Source: Cyanidium caldarium (Eukaryota > Rhodophyta > Bangiophyceae > Cyanidiales > Cyanidiaceae). Taken from it: a DNA stretch of 64,000 nucleotides. This document shows, one piece after another, positions 1-10,119 of the stretch. Each line of letters starts with the position of its first letter. Within the stretch, counting starts at the first letter, position 1. The notes beneath the pieces were generated by a model. That model had not been told where the DNA came from. It worked only from the letters and a program-made list of their open reading frames with translations, and ran no database searches. The stretch is from NCBI GenBank assembly GCA_026184775.1, contig JANCYW010000001.1, positions 124,001 to 188,000 on the forward strand. The letters are read 5' to 3'. The position numbers and the translations under genes are program-made.

Positions 1-682
1 TCTTGTCGCCGATCTCCGAGAAGAACACCAACGCCAACGACGCGGTGTACCCGTTGGCAAACGCATGCAACGCGCTGTTCGCCGTCGCCGCTGACGTAGC
101 CACGACGGATGCGCTCTGGGCCGCAGCGGCAGCCGCCGGCAAGCAGCGATATAGCGTGGCGGTGAGCGGCGCCCAAGACAGCAGCCGCCAGGCGGTCCTG
201 TGTCCTCCTCGCCGGCGTTCACCTTGTGGGATATCACCAGCCCGCAAACACACCCGCCACGCTCCTGCTGGTCGACCCAAACCACTTCCCGTCCATCGCC
301 CCCGCCGCTCCTCCGTGTTCACCCCGGCTCTGCTCGCGCCCCACCGGATGCCTCGCGAACCGATGCCGCCGGTGCTCTCCCCTCCTCCACGTCGCCGCGC
401 CCTCCATTGCCGGTGGTGGACCGTCCTACTCACTGGAGTCACAGACACAAACCCTGCCTCTCCCGACATGGTGATCTCGTTGGGTCGGATGCCCTCGACG
501 CCCCCAGCGCGTGCTCAATTCACCCGCCTCACCTTGCTTCACGGACGATTCTCAACTGCGCCGACGCCCCCGGCCCACTCGCCCATCGACAGCGGACTTT
601 TTCGGCTCGTTCCTCCGGCCTCGAGGTGGGCAACCGGACAAAAGTGCCGTCATCCAGACGCAAACACTCGTCTCCCCTCACA
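1..682. other. left-edge region, possible 3' end of a truncated gene
   Basis: No complete gene is visible. Bases 3 to about 195 read as natural protein on the plus strand (Ala-rich, no stops). From about 196 a different plus frame reads well (it includes VGYHQPANTP) and runs to a stop near 471. This could be the end of a gene that begins outside the window, with one frame change or intron, or it could be chance in GC-rich DNA. I recognise no family. The rest, to the ATG at 683, is probably the leader and promoter of the downstream protease. Confidence 0.3.
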
Positions 683-3600
683 ATGCAGGCGGATGGAGAG
701 ACATCACCGTCAGCCAAACCTGTGCGCTCGGTGCGCCCCGACCAGTCCCCGCTGGATGACCGCGAGTACCTCACTTTCTCGCTGTCGAGCAACGGCTTGC
801 GGGTGGTGCTGGTGCGCGACGCCGAGGCGGATCGGGCTGCGGCGTGCATGTCGGTCGGGGTGGGCCACCTGAGCGACCCGCCCGAGTACCCTGGACTGGC
901 GCACTTTTGTGAGCATATGTGTTTTCTGGGATCGGACAAGTACCCCGACGAGGGCGAGTACCGCGAATTCCTCAGCCAGCACGGCGGGTTCGCCAACGCC
1001 TTCACCGCGACCGAGGAGACCGACTTCGGTTTCGAGGTGTCGCCCGAACATCTGCTGGCGGCACTGGATCGTTTTGCGCACTGCTTTCTGCATCCGCTGT
1101 TCGCCGAGTCGGCGGTGATGCGGGAGGTGATGGCAGTCGACTCGGAGCACAAGATGAACCTGCACAGCGATGCGCATCGCGTGTTTCAACTGCACAAGTC
1201 GCTGGTGCAGCCGGCGCATCCGTATAGCAATTTCGGCACCGGCTGTCGGGAAACTCTCTTGGGTGATCTAGGCGAGGAGGGCCAGGATGAGACGGCGAGA
1301 GATGCGGCCTGTGCCCGACTGCGAGCGGCGCTGTGGACGTTTCACGAGCGCTACTACGGCGCCGACAACATGGTACTTTGCGTGTTTTTCACCGGCCAGC
1401 ACTCGCTGCAGCAGATGAGCGATACGGTGGTGCAGTTGTTTGGAGACGTGCGGCGGGCCCGCGATCCGCATCCAGAGGCGGCGTATGACCAACTGCCGCT
1501 GTACGCTGCGCCAGCGCCATCCGCGGCTGCATCCAGCGCCGATGGCATCTACACATGCCCACTGGGGTGTCGCTTCTTCGTCGAGCCGGTCAAGGAGGTG
1601 CGCGACTTGCAACTCACCTTTCCTATCCCGCCGCAACGTCACCTGTACCGCAGCAAGCCGTGCAAGTACCTGGCGCACCTGATCGGACACGAGGCGGCCG
1701 GCTCGCTGTTGGCGGCGCTGAAACAGCGCGCCTGGGCCACGGCGCTGTCGGCCGGACCGTCGCACGAGGTCAGTGGCGCGGCGCTGTTCGAGGTGAATGT
1801 CGCCCTCACCGAAGCGGGGCTAGCGGCGGTGGACCAGGTGGTCGACATGGTATACGCCTACGTACAGATGCTGCAGCGATACGTGGATGGCGAGGCGGCA
1901 GACCGCCCGGATTTGCCGGAGTACATCTACACCGAGATGCAGACGCTGGGCGAGATGCACTTTCGGTACCGTGACAAGGACGCCTCGGCGTTCCACGCGG
2001 CCATCACCCTCGCATCCAGCGCACGCCATTTCACCGCCGAACACCTGCTCTCCGGGCCGTTTCTATTGTATGAACGGCCGTCGCGCGTCCAGTTGGCTCA
2101 GCTACTGGCCTGTTTGCAGCCCGACAAAGGCATCCAGTTGTTGGCGGTGAAGGGTGCGCTATCGCTATGCCGGTCAGAAGCGCGCAAGACGGTACGACGC
2201 GGCACGGAGCGCTGGTATGGCACGGAATACGCCGTCGAGACGCACGCCGTGCCCACATCGCGAGCGTACGCCACGTTCACCGACGAGCTGCATTTACCGC
2301 GTCCGAACCGCTTCTTGCCGCGGGTGTTCGACCTCAAAGCGCCACCGCCGCCCGCAACACCTTCCGATTCCGAGCTGCAGCCGACGCGACTCGTGGATGA
2401 TGAGCCGCACGGCCGCGTGCTCCACCATTGTCTAGACACCAGTTTCCGCCTGCCCAAGGCCATTGCGGTGTTCCGCTGGGAGCACCCGCTGGCGTACGAC
2501 ACGCCGCGACACGCAGTGCTGACCAAACTGGCGGTGGCCGCCATCGACGACGCCCTGATGCACACCGCCTACGATGCCGAGCTGGCCGGCCTGACGTACA
2601 GTATCGTGCCCACCGCCACCGGTTTAACGGTGACGGTGCAGGGGTTTTCGGACTCGCTGCCGCGCTTTACCGAGCACGTGTTCCGGGCGGCGGTGAACGC
2701 GGCCGGCGACGATGACCCGGCGGCGGTGGAGCGCTCGGCCCCCGACACCGGACAGCGCTTGTTCGCCGCCAATGTGGACCGGCTGCGGCGGTCGTTGCTC
2801 AACGCATCGCTCAAGCCGCCCTACCAACAGGTGGTGTATCAGACGCGGGTGGCGCTGCAGCAACCCCACTGGCATGCATTGTACGATTACGTGCCCCTGC
2901 TGGGTGCGGAGAACGGGAAGGGCGGGCGGGATGTTGCGGGCGATATCGTGCCCGTCACCCTGGCGGAGATGCAGATGTTCCGCGCCCAGCTATTCCAGGC
3001 CGCGCCGCCCGAGTCGGTGTGCTTGGAGGCGCTGTTGCACGGCAATGTGGATGCCGCGGAGGCGCGGACGCTCTACGATCGCTGTGCCGCCTTGCTGGGT
3101 CTGACGGCACTTGACGCTGTCCACGGCGACACGGCCGTACCGTCTCGACGGCGGCAGCGTTGTCGACAGGTGCAACTGCCGCCGGCGCCATCCTGCACCC
3201 AAATCACCTTCTCCCTGCCCAATCCGGAGGAGGTGAACAGCGCCGTGGGCGTATACTGGCAGACCGGCGTCTGCGACCCCGAGGAGGAGGTGTTGCTGGA
3301 TCTGGTGTCGGATATCTTGGACAAGCCGGTGTTTCACGAGTTGCGCACCGTGCAGCAACTGGGATATGTGGTGTCGAGCTTTGCCTATTCCCTGCACGGC
3401 GTGCAGGGGTGGTGGGTGATCGTGCAGTCGTCCACGCTGCGCTCGCCGTGGCCCGTCGCCGAGCGCATCATGCAGCTGCTGCCGCAACTGTCGCGCGAGC
3501 GTTTCGGAATGGTGGGCACGGCGGACGGGCCATCCGCCTTCCCCGACGCGCATTTGAACGCCGAGTCGTTGGGCGCCTACATCGCCGCCCTGATCGATCG

Positions 3601-4024
3601 CAAGCGGGAGCGCGACCGCAACTTGACAGAGCGGTGTATGCGCTGGTGGAGCGAGATCGATCGCGGCACGTTTGTTTACGCGCGCCGTGAGCGCGAGTTG
3701 CAAATACTGGAGGGCATGCTGCACGCGGAGCGTGCGCCCACCGGCGAGGCGGTGGCGCGAGCGGAGGCGTTGCAGGCGGTGCGGCACTTCTGGGCCGAGC
3801 GCATTCAGCACCACAGCGGTATCTTGCAAGTGCTGGCAGTGCCGCCGGGAGTGGAGGCGCCCGCGGAGATACCGCCCGACACCATCCGGCGCGCGTGGCG
3901 CTGCGCTGCCGATGTGCGCGCCTGGCAGGCGCAGATGCCCGCCTACCCACCGGAACCGGAGATGGCCCAGCCGGCGACATGCACGCGCCACCGCCATCCA
4001 TCGCGTTCCGACCACATCGTGTAA
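683..4024 (+). CDS. insulin-degrading enzyme-like M16A metalloprotease
   Basis: This 1113-residue protein has the inverted zinc motif HxxEH (H74-F-C-E77-H78) and the downstream third zinc ligand E155 in VDSEHK, the active-site signature of insulysins and pitrilysins. The C-terminal half keeps the RTVQQLGYVV segment, which in this family carries the Arg/Tyr that close over the substrate. Length fits the roughly 1000-residue four-domain clamshell fold. Such enzymes degrade short peptides, in the cytosol or in organelles after import of targeting peptides. The frame is open from 200, but the first ATG is at 683, so I start there. It ends 14 bp from the convergent GSK-3 gene. Confidence 0.9.
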   Translation: MQADGETSPSAKPVRSVRPDQSPLDDREYLTFSLSSNGLRVVLVRDAEADRAAACMSVGVGHLSDPPEYPGLAHFCEHMCFLGSDKYPDEGEYREFLSQHGGFANAFTATEETDFGFEVSPEHLLAALDRFAHCFLHPLFAESAVMREVMAVDSEHKMNLHSDAHRVFQLHKSLVQPAHPYSNFGTGCRETLLGDLGEEGQDETARDAACARLRAALWTFHERYYGADNMVLCVFFTGQHSLQQMSDTVVQLFGDVRRARDPHPEAAYDQLPLYAAPAPSAAASSADGIYTCPLGCRFFVEPVKEVRDLQLTFPIPPQRHLYRSKPCKYLAHLIGHEAAGSLLAALKQRAWATALSAGPSHEVSGAALFEVNVALTEAGLAAVDQVVDMVYAYVQMLQRYVDGEAADRPDLPEYIYTEMQTLGEMHFRYRDKDASAFHAAITLASSARHFTAEHLLSGPFLLYERPSRVQLAQLLACLQPDKGIQLLAVKGALSLCRSEARKTVRRGTERWYGTEYAVETHAVPTSRAYATFTDELHLPRPNRFLPRVFDLKAPPPPATPSDSELQPTRLVDDEPHGRVLHHCLDTSFRLPKAIAVFRWEHPLAYDTPRHAVLTKLAVAAIDDALMHTAYDAELAGLTYSIVPTATGLTVTVQGFSDSLPRFTEHVFRAAVNAAGDDDPAAVERSAPDTGQRLFAANVDRLRRSLLNASLKPPYQQVVYQTRVALQQPHWHALYDYVPLLGAENGKGGRDVAGDIVPVTLAEMQMFRAQLFQAAPPESVCLEALLHGNVDAAEARTLYDRCAALLGLTALDAVHGDTAVPSRRRQRCRQVQLPPAPSCTQITFSLPNPEEVNSAVGVYWQTGVCDPEEEVLLDLVSDILDKPVFHELRTVQQLGYVVSSFAYSLHGVQGWWVIVQSSTLRSPWPVAERIMQLLPQLSRERFGMVGTADGPSAFPDAHLNAESLGAYIAALIDRKRERDRNLTERCMRWWSEIDRGTFVYARRERELQILEGMLHAERAPTGEAVARAEALQAVRHFWAERIQHHSGILQVLAVPPGVEAPAEIPPDTIRRAWRCAADVRAWQAQMPAYPPEPEMAQPATCTRHRHPSRSDHIV

Positions 4025-4038
4025 AGCGCCCGCGACGC

Positions 4039-5811
4039 TCAGGATCGCTCCTCGGCGGTCAGCGGACGCTTGCCCGCCACGGCCTCCTCTCCACCTCCAG
4101 CAGCGCCCTGTTCGGTCCTCTCTCCTTTGGATGTAGACGACGACGGCGTCGCCGTCGTCGTCGCCTCCGGCCATCCGTACTGATTGACCAGCGCCTCGTA
4201 CGGCGCCGACGGCATGATCCGCCGCGCCAGTTCCGGCCCGGCCACCGCCCACTCCCGTTCCGAAAAGTTGAACAGCGGTGGCAGCGGCTTGCCGTGCGGC
4301 AGGGTGGTGTCCAGCGATCGCAGCGGGTCGAAAAACGCGTGCGCCAGCGCTTCCATCGGCGGTATCCGCCTCTGCGGGTTGTACACCAACAGCCGGCTCA
4401 CCAGATCGACGGCGTCCGCGTCGGTGCGCGCCTTGAACACGCGCGACCACGGCACCGGCCGGATGTGCGGAAATCGAAAGTCGGTGTAGTTGCTGTTCAT
4501 GGCCTCGATCTCGTCCTTCTCGGGCGTGCCCAACACTTTGATGATCTCCACCAGCTGGTCCACGCCCGAGTCACCACAGAACAGCGGACGACCGAGCAGC
4601 AGCTCCGCCATCACACACCCGGCGCTCCACAGGTCGATGGCCGGGGTGTAATTGGTCGAGCCGAAGATCAGCTCGACCGCGCGATAGAAACGCGACACAA
4701 TGTACGACAGCGACGGCTCGCCGGGCACCAGCACCTTCGCCGAGCCGAAATCGCACAGTTTGAGCACCTGGGTGCGCGGCTCCACCAGCAGATTCTGCGG
4801 CTTGACGTCGCGATGCGCAATGTTCAAATCGCTCAGGTAGGCCAGCGAGCGCAGCAGCTGATACATGTACAGGCGGATATATAACATCGGCATCGGCTGC
4901 TTGAGTTTGGAATAGTGGCGCGAGACGCGATACACCGTCTCGGGGATGAACTCCAGCACCAGGTTGAGACAGACCTCGCCCGACTTTTCTCCCGACGAAT
5001 AGAAACAGTGTTTCAGTTCGACGATGTTCGGGTGCGTGAGCATGCGCATGATCTGCAGCTCGCGATTCTTGTAGCGCTTGTCCTGGATCACTTTCTTGAT
5101 GGCCACCGTCTCGCCAGTCTCGACCACTTTGGCCTGAAACACCACCCCGAACGAGCCGTTGCCGATGAGGCGGTCCGCCGAGTAGGAGATGGTCTGGCGG
5201 CCCATGGCCGCGGAGGGGCCGCTCGCGGAGGGGTCATGCGCTTCGCCACCAGCGGCGGCGGCGACGGCGGCAGTGGCGTTGTCAGCATCGCCCTCGTCTG
5301 TGACCCGATCGCGGCCGCCCCACGAGGCAGCCATCCCGCTGCCGGATGCCTCGGTGGAGTGTGCCGAGGCCACCGAACCCGGCGGCGGCGGCGGCGGCGG
5401 CACCATCTTCCGAGACGCGGTTTCCGTTGGTACCGGAATACCGTGCCGTGCGTCAAAACTCGCCCCGGCGCTGGTTCTTCGCGAGGCGTGCTGCGACGGT
5501 AGCGGCGGCGCCGGCACGTCCACCTCGTCGTCGAATTCGGCGGTCGCCTCGGGCGCGTCGTCTTCTGCGGGCGGCCCGCTCCGATCGTCCACCGCCTCAC
5601 CCTCCCTCTCCGTCGTCTGCGGCATGGCCCTCCCTTCCGGGGGCACGTCCCCGGCCGCCAGATCCAGTGCAGGCGCTGCTGCCACTGCCTCTACCGCTGT
5701 AGCCGCCACCGTGCTCGCCACCGCCGCCGTCGCTTTCGCTACCACCGGACTCAGCGCCGCCTGCACACTCGCCGGCGCTGCAGTCGTTTCCGAACCTGCC
5801 CCAGCCTCCAT
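4039..5811 (-). CDS. GSK3: glycogen synthase kinase 3 / shaggy-like Ser/Thr kinase
   Basis: 590 residues. An Ala/Pro/acidic N-terminal extension of about 210 residues precedes a kinase domain with glycine loop GNGSFG, Lys at about 239 (AIKK), HRDVKPQN with catalytic Asp at about 336, DFG at about 354, and the activation-loop Tyr in [11 protein letters not shown] (about 370), the autophosphorylated Tyr of GSK-3. The catalytic core, including the FGSTNYT stretch and the YVSRHY region of the Axin-binding lobe, is GSK-3 rather than CDK. The conserved Ala-Pro-Glu reads Ala-Val-Glu here, and SRYYR is SRFYR. The start is the first ATG, 13 codons inside a frame that opens with GTG. GSK-3 regulates metabolism, development and stress signalling; the long tail is not conserved. 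Confidence 0.93.
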   Translation of the reverse strand: MEAGAGSETTAAPASVQAALSPVVAKATAAVASTVAATAVEAVAAAPALDLAAGDVPPEGRAMPQTTEREGEAVDDRSGPPAEDDAPEATAEFDDEVDVPAPPLPSQHASRRTSAGASFDARHGIPVPTETASRKMVPPPPPPPGSVASAHSTEASGSGMAASWGGRDRVTDEGDADNATAAVAAAAGGEAHDPSASGPSAAMGRQTISYSADRLIGNGSFGVVFQAKVVETGETVAIKKVIQDKRYKNRELQIMRMLTHPNIVELKHCFYSSGEKSGEVCLNLVLEFIPETVYRVSRHYSKLKQPMPMLYIRLYMYQLLRSLAYLSDLNIAHRDVKPQNLLVEPRTQVLKLCDFGSAKVLVPGEPSLSYIVSRFYRAVELIFGSTNYTPAIDLWSAGCVMAELLLGRPLFCGDSGVDQLVEIIKVLGTPEKDEIEAMNSNYTDFRFPHIRPVPWSRVFKARTDADAVDLVSRLLVYNPQRRIPPMEALAHAFFDPLRSLDTTLPHGKPLPPLFNFSEREWAVAGPELARRIMPSAPYEALVNQYGWPEATTTATPSSSTSKGERTEQGAAGGGEEAVAGKRPLTAEERS

Positions 5812-6512
5812 ACGCGCTGTCCACGCGTGTGTCTCGCGAGGCGAGCACACGTCGGATGCGCCGTCACGACTAGAACGAACGGCTCTCTGCCCAATACGGC
5901 ACCACCGTCGTGTTGACTATGAAGCGCGGGCCTTGCAGGGGGCGCTTCAACGCCACGAACCTCTTCGACAGGGGCGGCGAAGCGCGGTGCGCAGCTCTGG
6001 CCGTTCAGCGGGCCGTGTTCGGGGCCCCGCGTTCCCTCTGCCGGGTGATTCCCCACCTTCACCTCCTCCAGGTGGTTATAGACACACGCCTTGCCTCCCC
6101 TATCACCCCTCGACGGAATCGGGTGTCTGTGGATGCTATTCAGGCTCGCGAGGCTGTGCCCTGTGCATGCAGCCCCAACAGCTGCCCACAGAAGCGCGCT
6201 CCCGTTCAGCAGCAACTGTTCGCGGGGCGCGCCAATTGTCGCGGTCGGCCGTCCCCTGCGCGCGAATCGCGGGCAGGGACGGTTTCGTGCGTGGTGGGCG
6301 TGGTCGATCGGATTCGTCGTTGTTGTGGTTGTGGTTCGGAGAGGGGTGAGTGCGAGAGGAAATCCAGAACAAAGCGAGCAGGGGAGTCGGTTGCTGCACT
6401 ATTGTGGAGCAACCTGGAAGCGCGAGTGCGCCTCTGAATCGACTGGCAAAGACGGCGGCGGCGATAAACGCGCGCCTGGTCAGATCTGCCCCCTTCTCTC
6501 TTTTCTGTAGAG
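5812..6512. other. 700-bp spacer between divergent genes
   Basis: This holds the leaders and promoters of the divergent GSK-3 and SLC35B genes. No clear gene is seen. On the minus strand a 44-codon open stretch without a Met (5870-6004) ends in a protein-like tail ([12 protein letters not shown]), and a separate minus frame near 6150-6215 codes a short hydrophobic run. They could be exons of a very small membrane protein or chance. No tRNA-like T-arm was found. Confidence 0.4.
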
Positions 6513-7595
6513 ATGCGCGCTGTCGGGAAATCCAGGATCAGGAAGAGCACACACGCGAGATCGGCTCACGAATCCCAGCAGGCGCTATGGCTTGTGGTGT
6601 GCATCGTGGGCATCGACGTGTGTTATCTGGCGTACGGGGTGCTGCACGAGAAGATCTTCCGCGTCGAATACGGCGGTGAGCGCTTCGGCTACACGCTGTT
6701 CCTGGTGTGGGCGCAGTGTGTGGCCAACGCGCTGTGGGCGTGGTCGATAATGCACCTGCCTCCGGACAGCCGCGCCGCCGCCGCCAAAAACCGCGCCCGA
6801 CGGGCGCCGTGGCACGATTACGCCCTGCTGGCGCTGTGCTACTGCCTGACGCTGAGCCTCTCGTTTACGGCGCTGCAGTACGTGTCGTACCCGCTGCAAG
6901 TGCTGATCAAGTCGTGTAAGATGGTGCCGGTGATGGTCATGGGCGCGCTGGTGCGACGACGGCGATACAGCTGGCAAGAGGTGCTGCGAGTGCTGTTGAT
7001 CACTGCCGGCATCATCGGCTTTTCGCAGCAACAATGGATGGCGGCAACAACGGCGCCCCGAGACCACGAAGCCGCTGCGCCATGGATCGGCATCTCACTG
7101 CTGGTGATCAGCTTGCTGCTGGACGGGGTGATCGGCGCGCTGCAAGAGCGGCTGGTGGCACGATACGCCGTCGGCAGTGGCACGCTCATGGCGTGTCAAA
7201 ACCTGTGGTCAGCGATATGGGTCACGGCGCCACTGTTGGGGAGCGGGGAGGCGAGCGCGGCACTGCAGTTTGTGCAGCGGCATCGACAGGCCCGCATCGA
7301 CCTGCTGCTGTTCACCCTGCTAAGCGCACTGGGACAGACGTTCGTGTTCTCCATGTTGCGCCACTTTTCGGCCCTGACGCTGGCCACGGTGACCACCACG
7401 CGCAAGTTTTTCACGGTGCTGCTGAGCGTTGCGTGGTACGGGCACGCGGTGTCGCGGGCACAATGGCTCGGTATTGCACTGGTGTTTAGCGGACTCGGAT
7501 GGGAAGTGGTCGCCAAGACCGGCAGGGAGCGTCGTCGAGAGAAAACGGTGGCGCGTTCACCGCCGCGGAGAGGACGTCGCCAAGCGAGCAGATGA
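6513..7595 (+). CDS. SLC35B1/HUT1-type ER nucleotide-sugar transporter
   Basis: 360 residues with about ten hydrophobic segments. The N-terminal half has LHEKIFRVEYGGERFGYTLF followed by the family stretch LQYVSYPLQVLIKSCKMVPVM, which is diagnostic of the UAA/SLC35B group; the C-terminal half keeps ATVTTTRKFFTVLLS. Family members exchange UDP-galactose, UDP-glucose or ATP/ADP across the ER membrane. The tail is Arg-rich and lacks a clear KKxx retrieval signal, so ER location rests on homology. The ATG at 6513 starts about 23 residues before the first membrane segment. The last 39 bp overlap the 3' end of the convergent gene. Confidence 0.88.
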   Translation: MRAVGKSRIRKSTHARSAHESQQALWLVVCIVGIDVCYLAYGVLHEKIFRVEYGGERFGYTLFLVWAQCVANALWAWSIMHLPPDSRAAAAKNRARRAPWHDYALLALCYCLTLSLSFTALQYVSYPLQVLIKSCKMVPVMVMGALVRRRRYSWQEVLRVLLITAGIIGFSQQQWMAATTAPRDHEAAAPWIGISLLVISLLLDGVIGALQERLVARYAVGSGTLMACQNLWSAIWVTAPLLGSGEASAALQFVQRHRQARIDLLLFTLLSALGQTFVFSMLRHFSALTLATVTTTRKFFTVLLSVAWYGHAVSRAQWLGIALVFSGLGWEVVAKTGRERRREKTVARSPPRRGRRQASR

Positions 7596-8291
7596 GGAGC
7601 GGGACGCCTGGGTATCTGGCACGGTTTCGCACAACAGTGGCTCCTGTTCGACTTGTTCCCAAAAGTGGCGCTGCTGCTCGAGATATCGGGCCAGCGCGGG
7701 ATCCCGCGGCGGCGTTGCGGCGGCGGCAGCGTCAATCTGCGCGCGTGGGACGCTTCGGCGGGTGCGCCGTGGCTGGCGGGCGGATGCATCGGAGCTGCGC
7801 GAGGCAGTGACAGAGGCGTCGGCATCGGCGCGCGGTGTTCCCGCTGCAGCGGCAGCAGGTGTTCGCGCCGGCCGCCGGGCATGACTGGAGCTCGGCCGCT
7901 CCTCGCCAGCGGTTGCGGCGACGTCTCCTTCGACTCTCTCCTCTGACCAGGCGCTGGTGATGCGAAACGACAGCGCCTGTCCCATAAACGGCGGCGGCTG
8001 GTCCTGAAACGTGATCACCGCCTCCTCCTCCGTGCTGGTGGGCGTGCTCAACGACACAGCTGCCACACTGTCGTGCGACTTGTCGGACAGCCGTTCATCG
8101 AATCGAATCGATTCCCGCGAAGCGCCTTTGGACAAAGTCGCCGGCGAACGGGCAACATTAGGCCGCAACTCGGTGAGCGGCGCCCTGCGTGTGCGCTTTT
8201 TCGCCGCGGGCACTTGCTCGGACGGACGTGTCTTCGAGTCGTCGGTGCCCGCACCCAGTGCGTTGCGCGCCCTGTTTCGAATTTGCCTCAT
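7557..8291 (-). CDS. unknown basic, Ala/Arg-rich protein (sororin-like features)
   Basis: 244 residues starting at MRQIRNRARN. The protein is mostly low complexity. Two short stretches stand out: RRAPLTELRPN near the N-terminus and a C-terminal amphipathic segment RYLEQQRHFWEQVEQEPLL. A basic PLxxL segment plus a short C-terminal aromatic/acidic motif is the layout of sororin-type cohesin protectors, but the match is weak and I do not assign it. The frame extends upstream to 8489 without better sequence. Its 3' end overlaps the transporter gene by 39 bp. Confidence 0.6.
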   Translation of the reverse strand: MRQIRNRARNALGAGTDDSKTRPSEQVPAAKKRTRRAPLTELRPNVARSPATLSKGASRESIRFDERLSDKSHDSVAAVSLSTPTSTEEEAVITFQDQPPPFMGQALSFRITSAWSEERVEGDVAATAGEERPSSSHARRPARTPAAAAAGTPRADADASVTASRSSDASARQPRRTRRSVPRAQIDAAAAATPPRDPALARYLEQQRHFWEQVEQEPLLCETVPDTQASRSSSARLATSSPRR

Positions 8292-8838
8292 CGCCTCAAC
8301 AACATAACATACCCGCGCCGCACCTCCCCCACGTGGAATGTTCCGCACGAGAGGTCGTGCGCCCGGAGGAGACCACCCACCGCCTCGGCAATTCAAAACG
8401 CCGCGCCGTGCCGGCCGTTCTGCCGCGGGGGTGGTCGCCTCTGCGGTTTTGGGTTCCTCTCGTCCTCGGCTGGAAAGATCAGGCGCCACGAGTATCGACG
8501 AGAAAGCGGGCTCTGAGAAGGGTTAGAAGATCGGCACCCTGCGCACGTCTTGGCGAAGCCTCTCTCGGCACGGTTTCAGAACCCTGGCCCCAAAGCGTCC
8601 TCTTGCAATGGTTCGTCTCTTCTCATCCCTCACCTCCCTCTCTTCGCTCCCCTTTCGAACGGCCCCTACCTCCCATGCACCTCCCATTCACCCTCTCCTC
8701 CGTGTCTATCTGTCCGTGCTCTCTGCGCCTCGAGTCCGGCGTCAGGCGCGCGGCATTCCGCGACGCCGATTGCGTTCTCGGGCATTCCGGTTGCCCGACG
8801 CCGCTGGCCATTCACTTGCCGACTGCCCCTGAAAACAT
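8292..8838. other. spacer between divergent genes
   Basis: 547 bp between two divergently transcribed genes. It is pyrimidine-rich in its right half (CT-rich blocks around 8620-8720), as expected for leader or promoter DNA. No tRNA arms, family-like ORF or repeat were recognised. Confidence 0.5.
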
Positions 8839-10119
8839 ATGGCCCGAGCATCCCGACGTATCACGTTCGGCTTCATCGCCCCGGTGCTATTGCCTCGATG
8901 CAAAGCACGTCCCGTATGCCTCTCTCGGCTGACTGGTAGGCGCCAGACGGTGGTGTGGCGGTGGCGGGCGGCGGCGCCCGACCCGTTCCCCTACGACTCG
9001 GACACGGTGGCGGCCACGGCGCCGGCGACAGTGTACGCCACCGCCAGCCGAAATGAGTCGAAGGCGCTGACGGCAGCGCTGTCGGCCACCAAACGCAAGT
9101 ACCGGACGGCGACGGTGGTGGCGGCGGCGGGCGCGCTGGAGACCGGCGTGCTGACGGTGGTCAAACTGCTGCAATCGGATGTGACGTGCGCTACGCGTGG
9201 CTGTGGCGATGTGTTGCGCAGCCCGTTTGCTAGTCTCTTCGGCGTGCCGTTGACCTTCTTCGGGGCCGTCGCCTACAGCCTGGTGGCGTATTTGGCGTAC
9301 CAGGCGTGGAGCGAGTGTTCGCGTTCGGGCGTGGAGGCGCTGCACGCCGACACCTCGCCGCCGGGCATGCGATTGTACGGCGGTCGCATCCGCATTCAGG
9401 GTATAGACTATAACGAGGCGCTGCTGGGAGTGACCGCGTTTATGGCGGTGTTCAGCAGCTATCTGATCGGCCTGCTCGTGTTCGAGTTGCGAGCCGTGTG
9501 CCCGTGGTGCATTCTGTCGGCGGTGTGCAGCGTGGCGCTGTTCACCCTGTCCCTGCGACTGAGCGGCGAGATCGTGGCCACTACGTCCACGGACGGCCAC
9601 ACGGAGGACACTCTAGCCGCCCAGGCGGAGCGACAATTGCGTCAGCGACGGCGACGGCAACGCGCCAGCTGCATCCTGGGCATCTCGGCGGTGCTGGCCA
9701 TGGCCGGCTCCGCATCCTCATACGCGGCCGCTCATTGGAGCATGCACCAGGCGGCCACCACTCACAATGTGCCCGCGTCGCTGCTGCAGCGACCACCGCC
9801 CATCGAGTCGCACTCCACACCGGAGGCGATGGCGCTCGCGCAACACCTGCACCGCATCGGCACCAAAATGTACGGCGCCTACTGGTGTGAGCACTGCCGC
9901 GAACAGCGCGAAATGTTCGGTCGCGAAGCGTACGACCTCATCGAGTACGTGGAGTGCTCCAAATACGGAGTCAACGGGCGTATGGACCTGTGCCGGAAAC
10001 GACACGTGCCCGGATATCCGACATGGGAGGTGGGCGGCCGCCTCTACCCCGGCGAGCACAGTTTGGAGGAGCTGGCGGATATTAGCCGATACCAGAAAAG
10101 CGAGAGGGAGGCGGAATGA
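8839..10119 (+). CDS. LTO1: LTO1-type VKOR-thioredoxin fusion, plastid
   Basis: 426 residues. A basic, Ser/Ala-containing N-terminus looks like a plastid transit peptide. A VKOR four-helix domain follows, with the loop cysteines C117 and C122 and the quinone-site CPWC at 221-224. The C-terminus is a thioredoxin-like domain with CEHC at 350-353 and a further cysteine pair in CSKYGVNGRMDLC. This is the LTO1 architecture of plants and cyanobacteria, which oxidises lumenal protein thiols and passes electrons to quinone to support photosystem II assembly. All catalytic cysteines are present. The ATG at 8839 is the first in frame. Confidence 0.93.
   Translation: MARASRRITFGFIAPVLLPRCKARPVCLSRLTGRRQTVVWRWRAAAPDPFPYDSDTVAATAPATVYATASRNESKALTAALSATKRKYRTATVVAAAGALETGVLTVVKLLQSDVTCATRGCGDVLRSPFASLFGVPLTFFGAVAYSLVAYLAYQAWSECSRSGVEALHADTSPPGMRLYGGRIRIQGIDYNEALLGVTAFMAVFSSYLIGLLVFELRAVCPWCILSAVCSVALFTLSLRLSGEIVATTSTDGHTEDTLAAQAERQLRQRRRRQRASCILGISAVLAMAGSASSYAAAHWSMHQAATTHNVPASLLQRPPPIESHSTPEAMALAQHLHRIGTKMYGAYWCEHCREQREMFGREAYDLIEYVECSKYGVNGRMDLCRKRHVPGYPTWEVGGRLYPGEHSLEELADISRYQKSEREAE

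Noticed and set aside
2990-4450. 486-codon minus ORF
   Set aside because: Spans the ends of the protease and GSK-3 genes out of frame; no conserved motifs.
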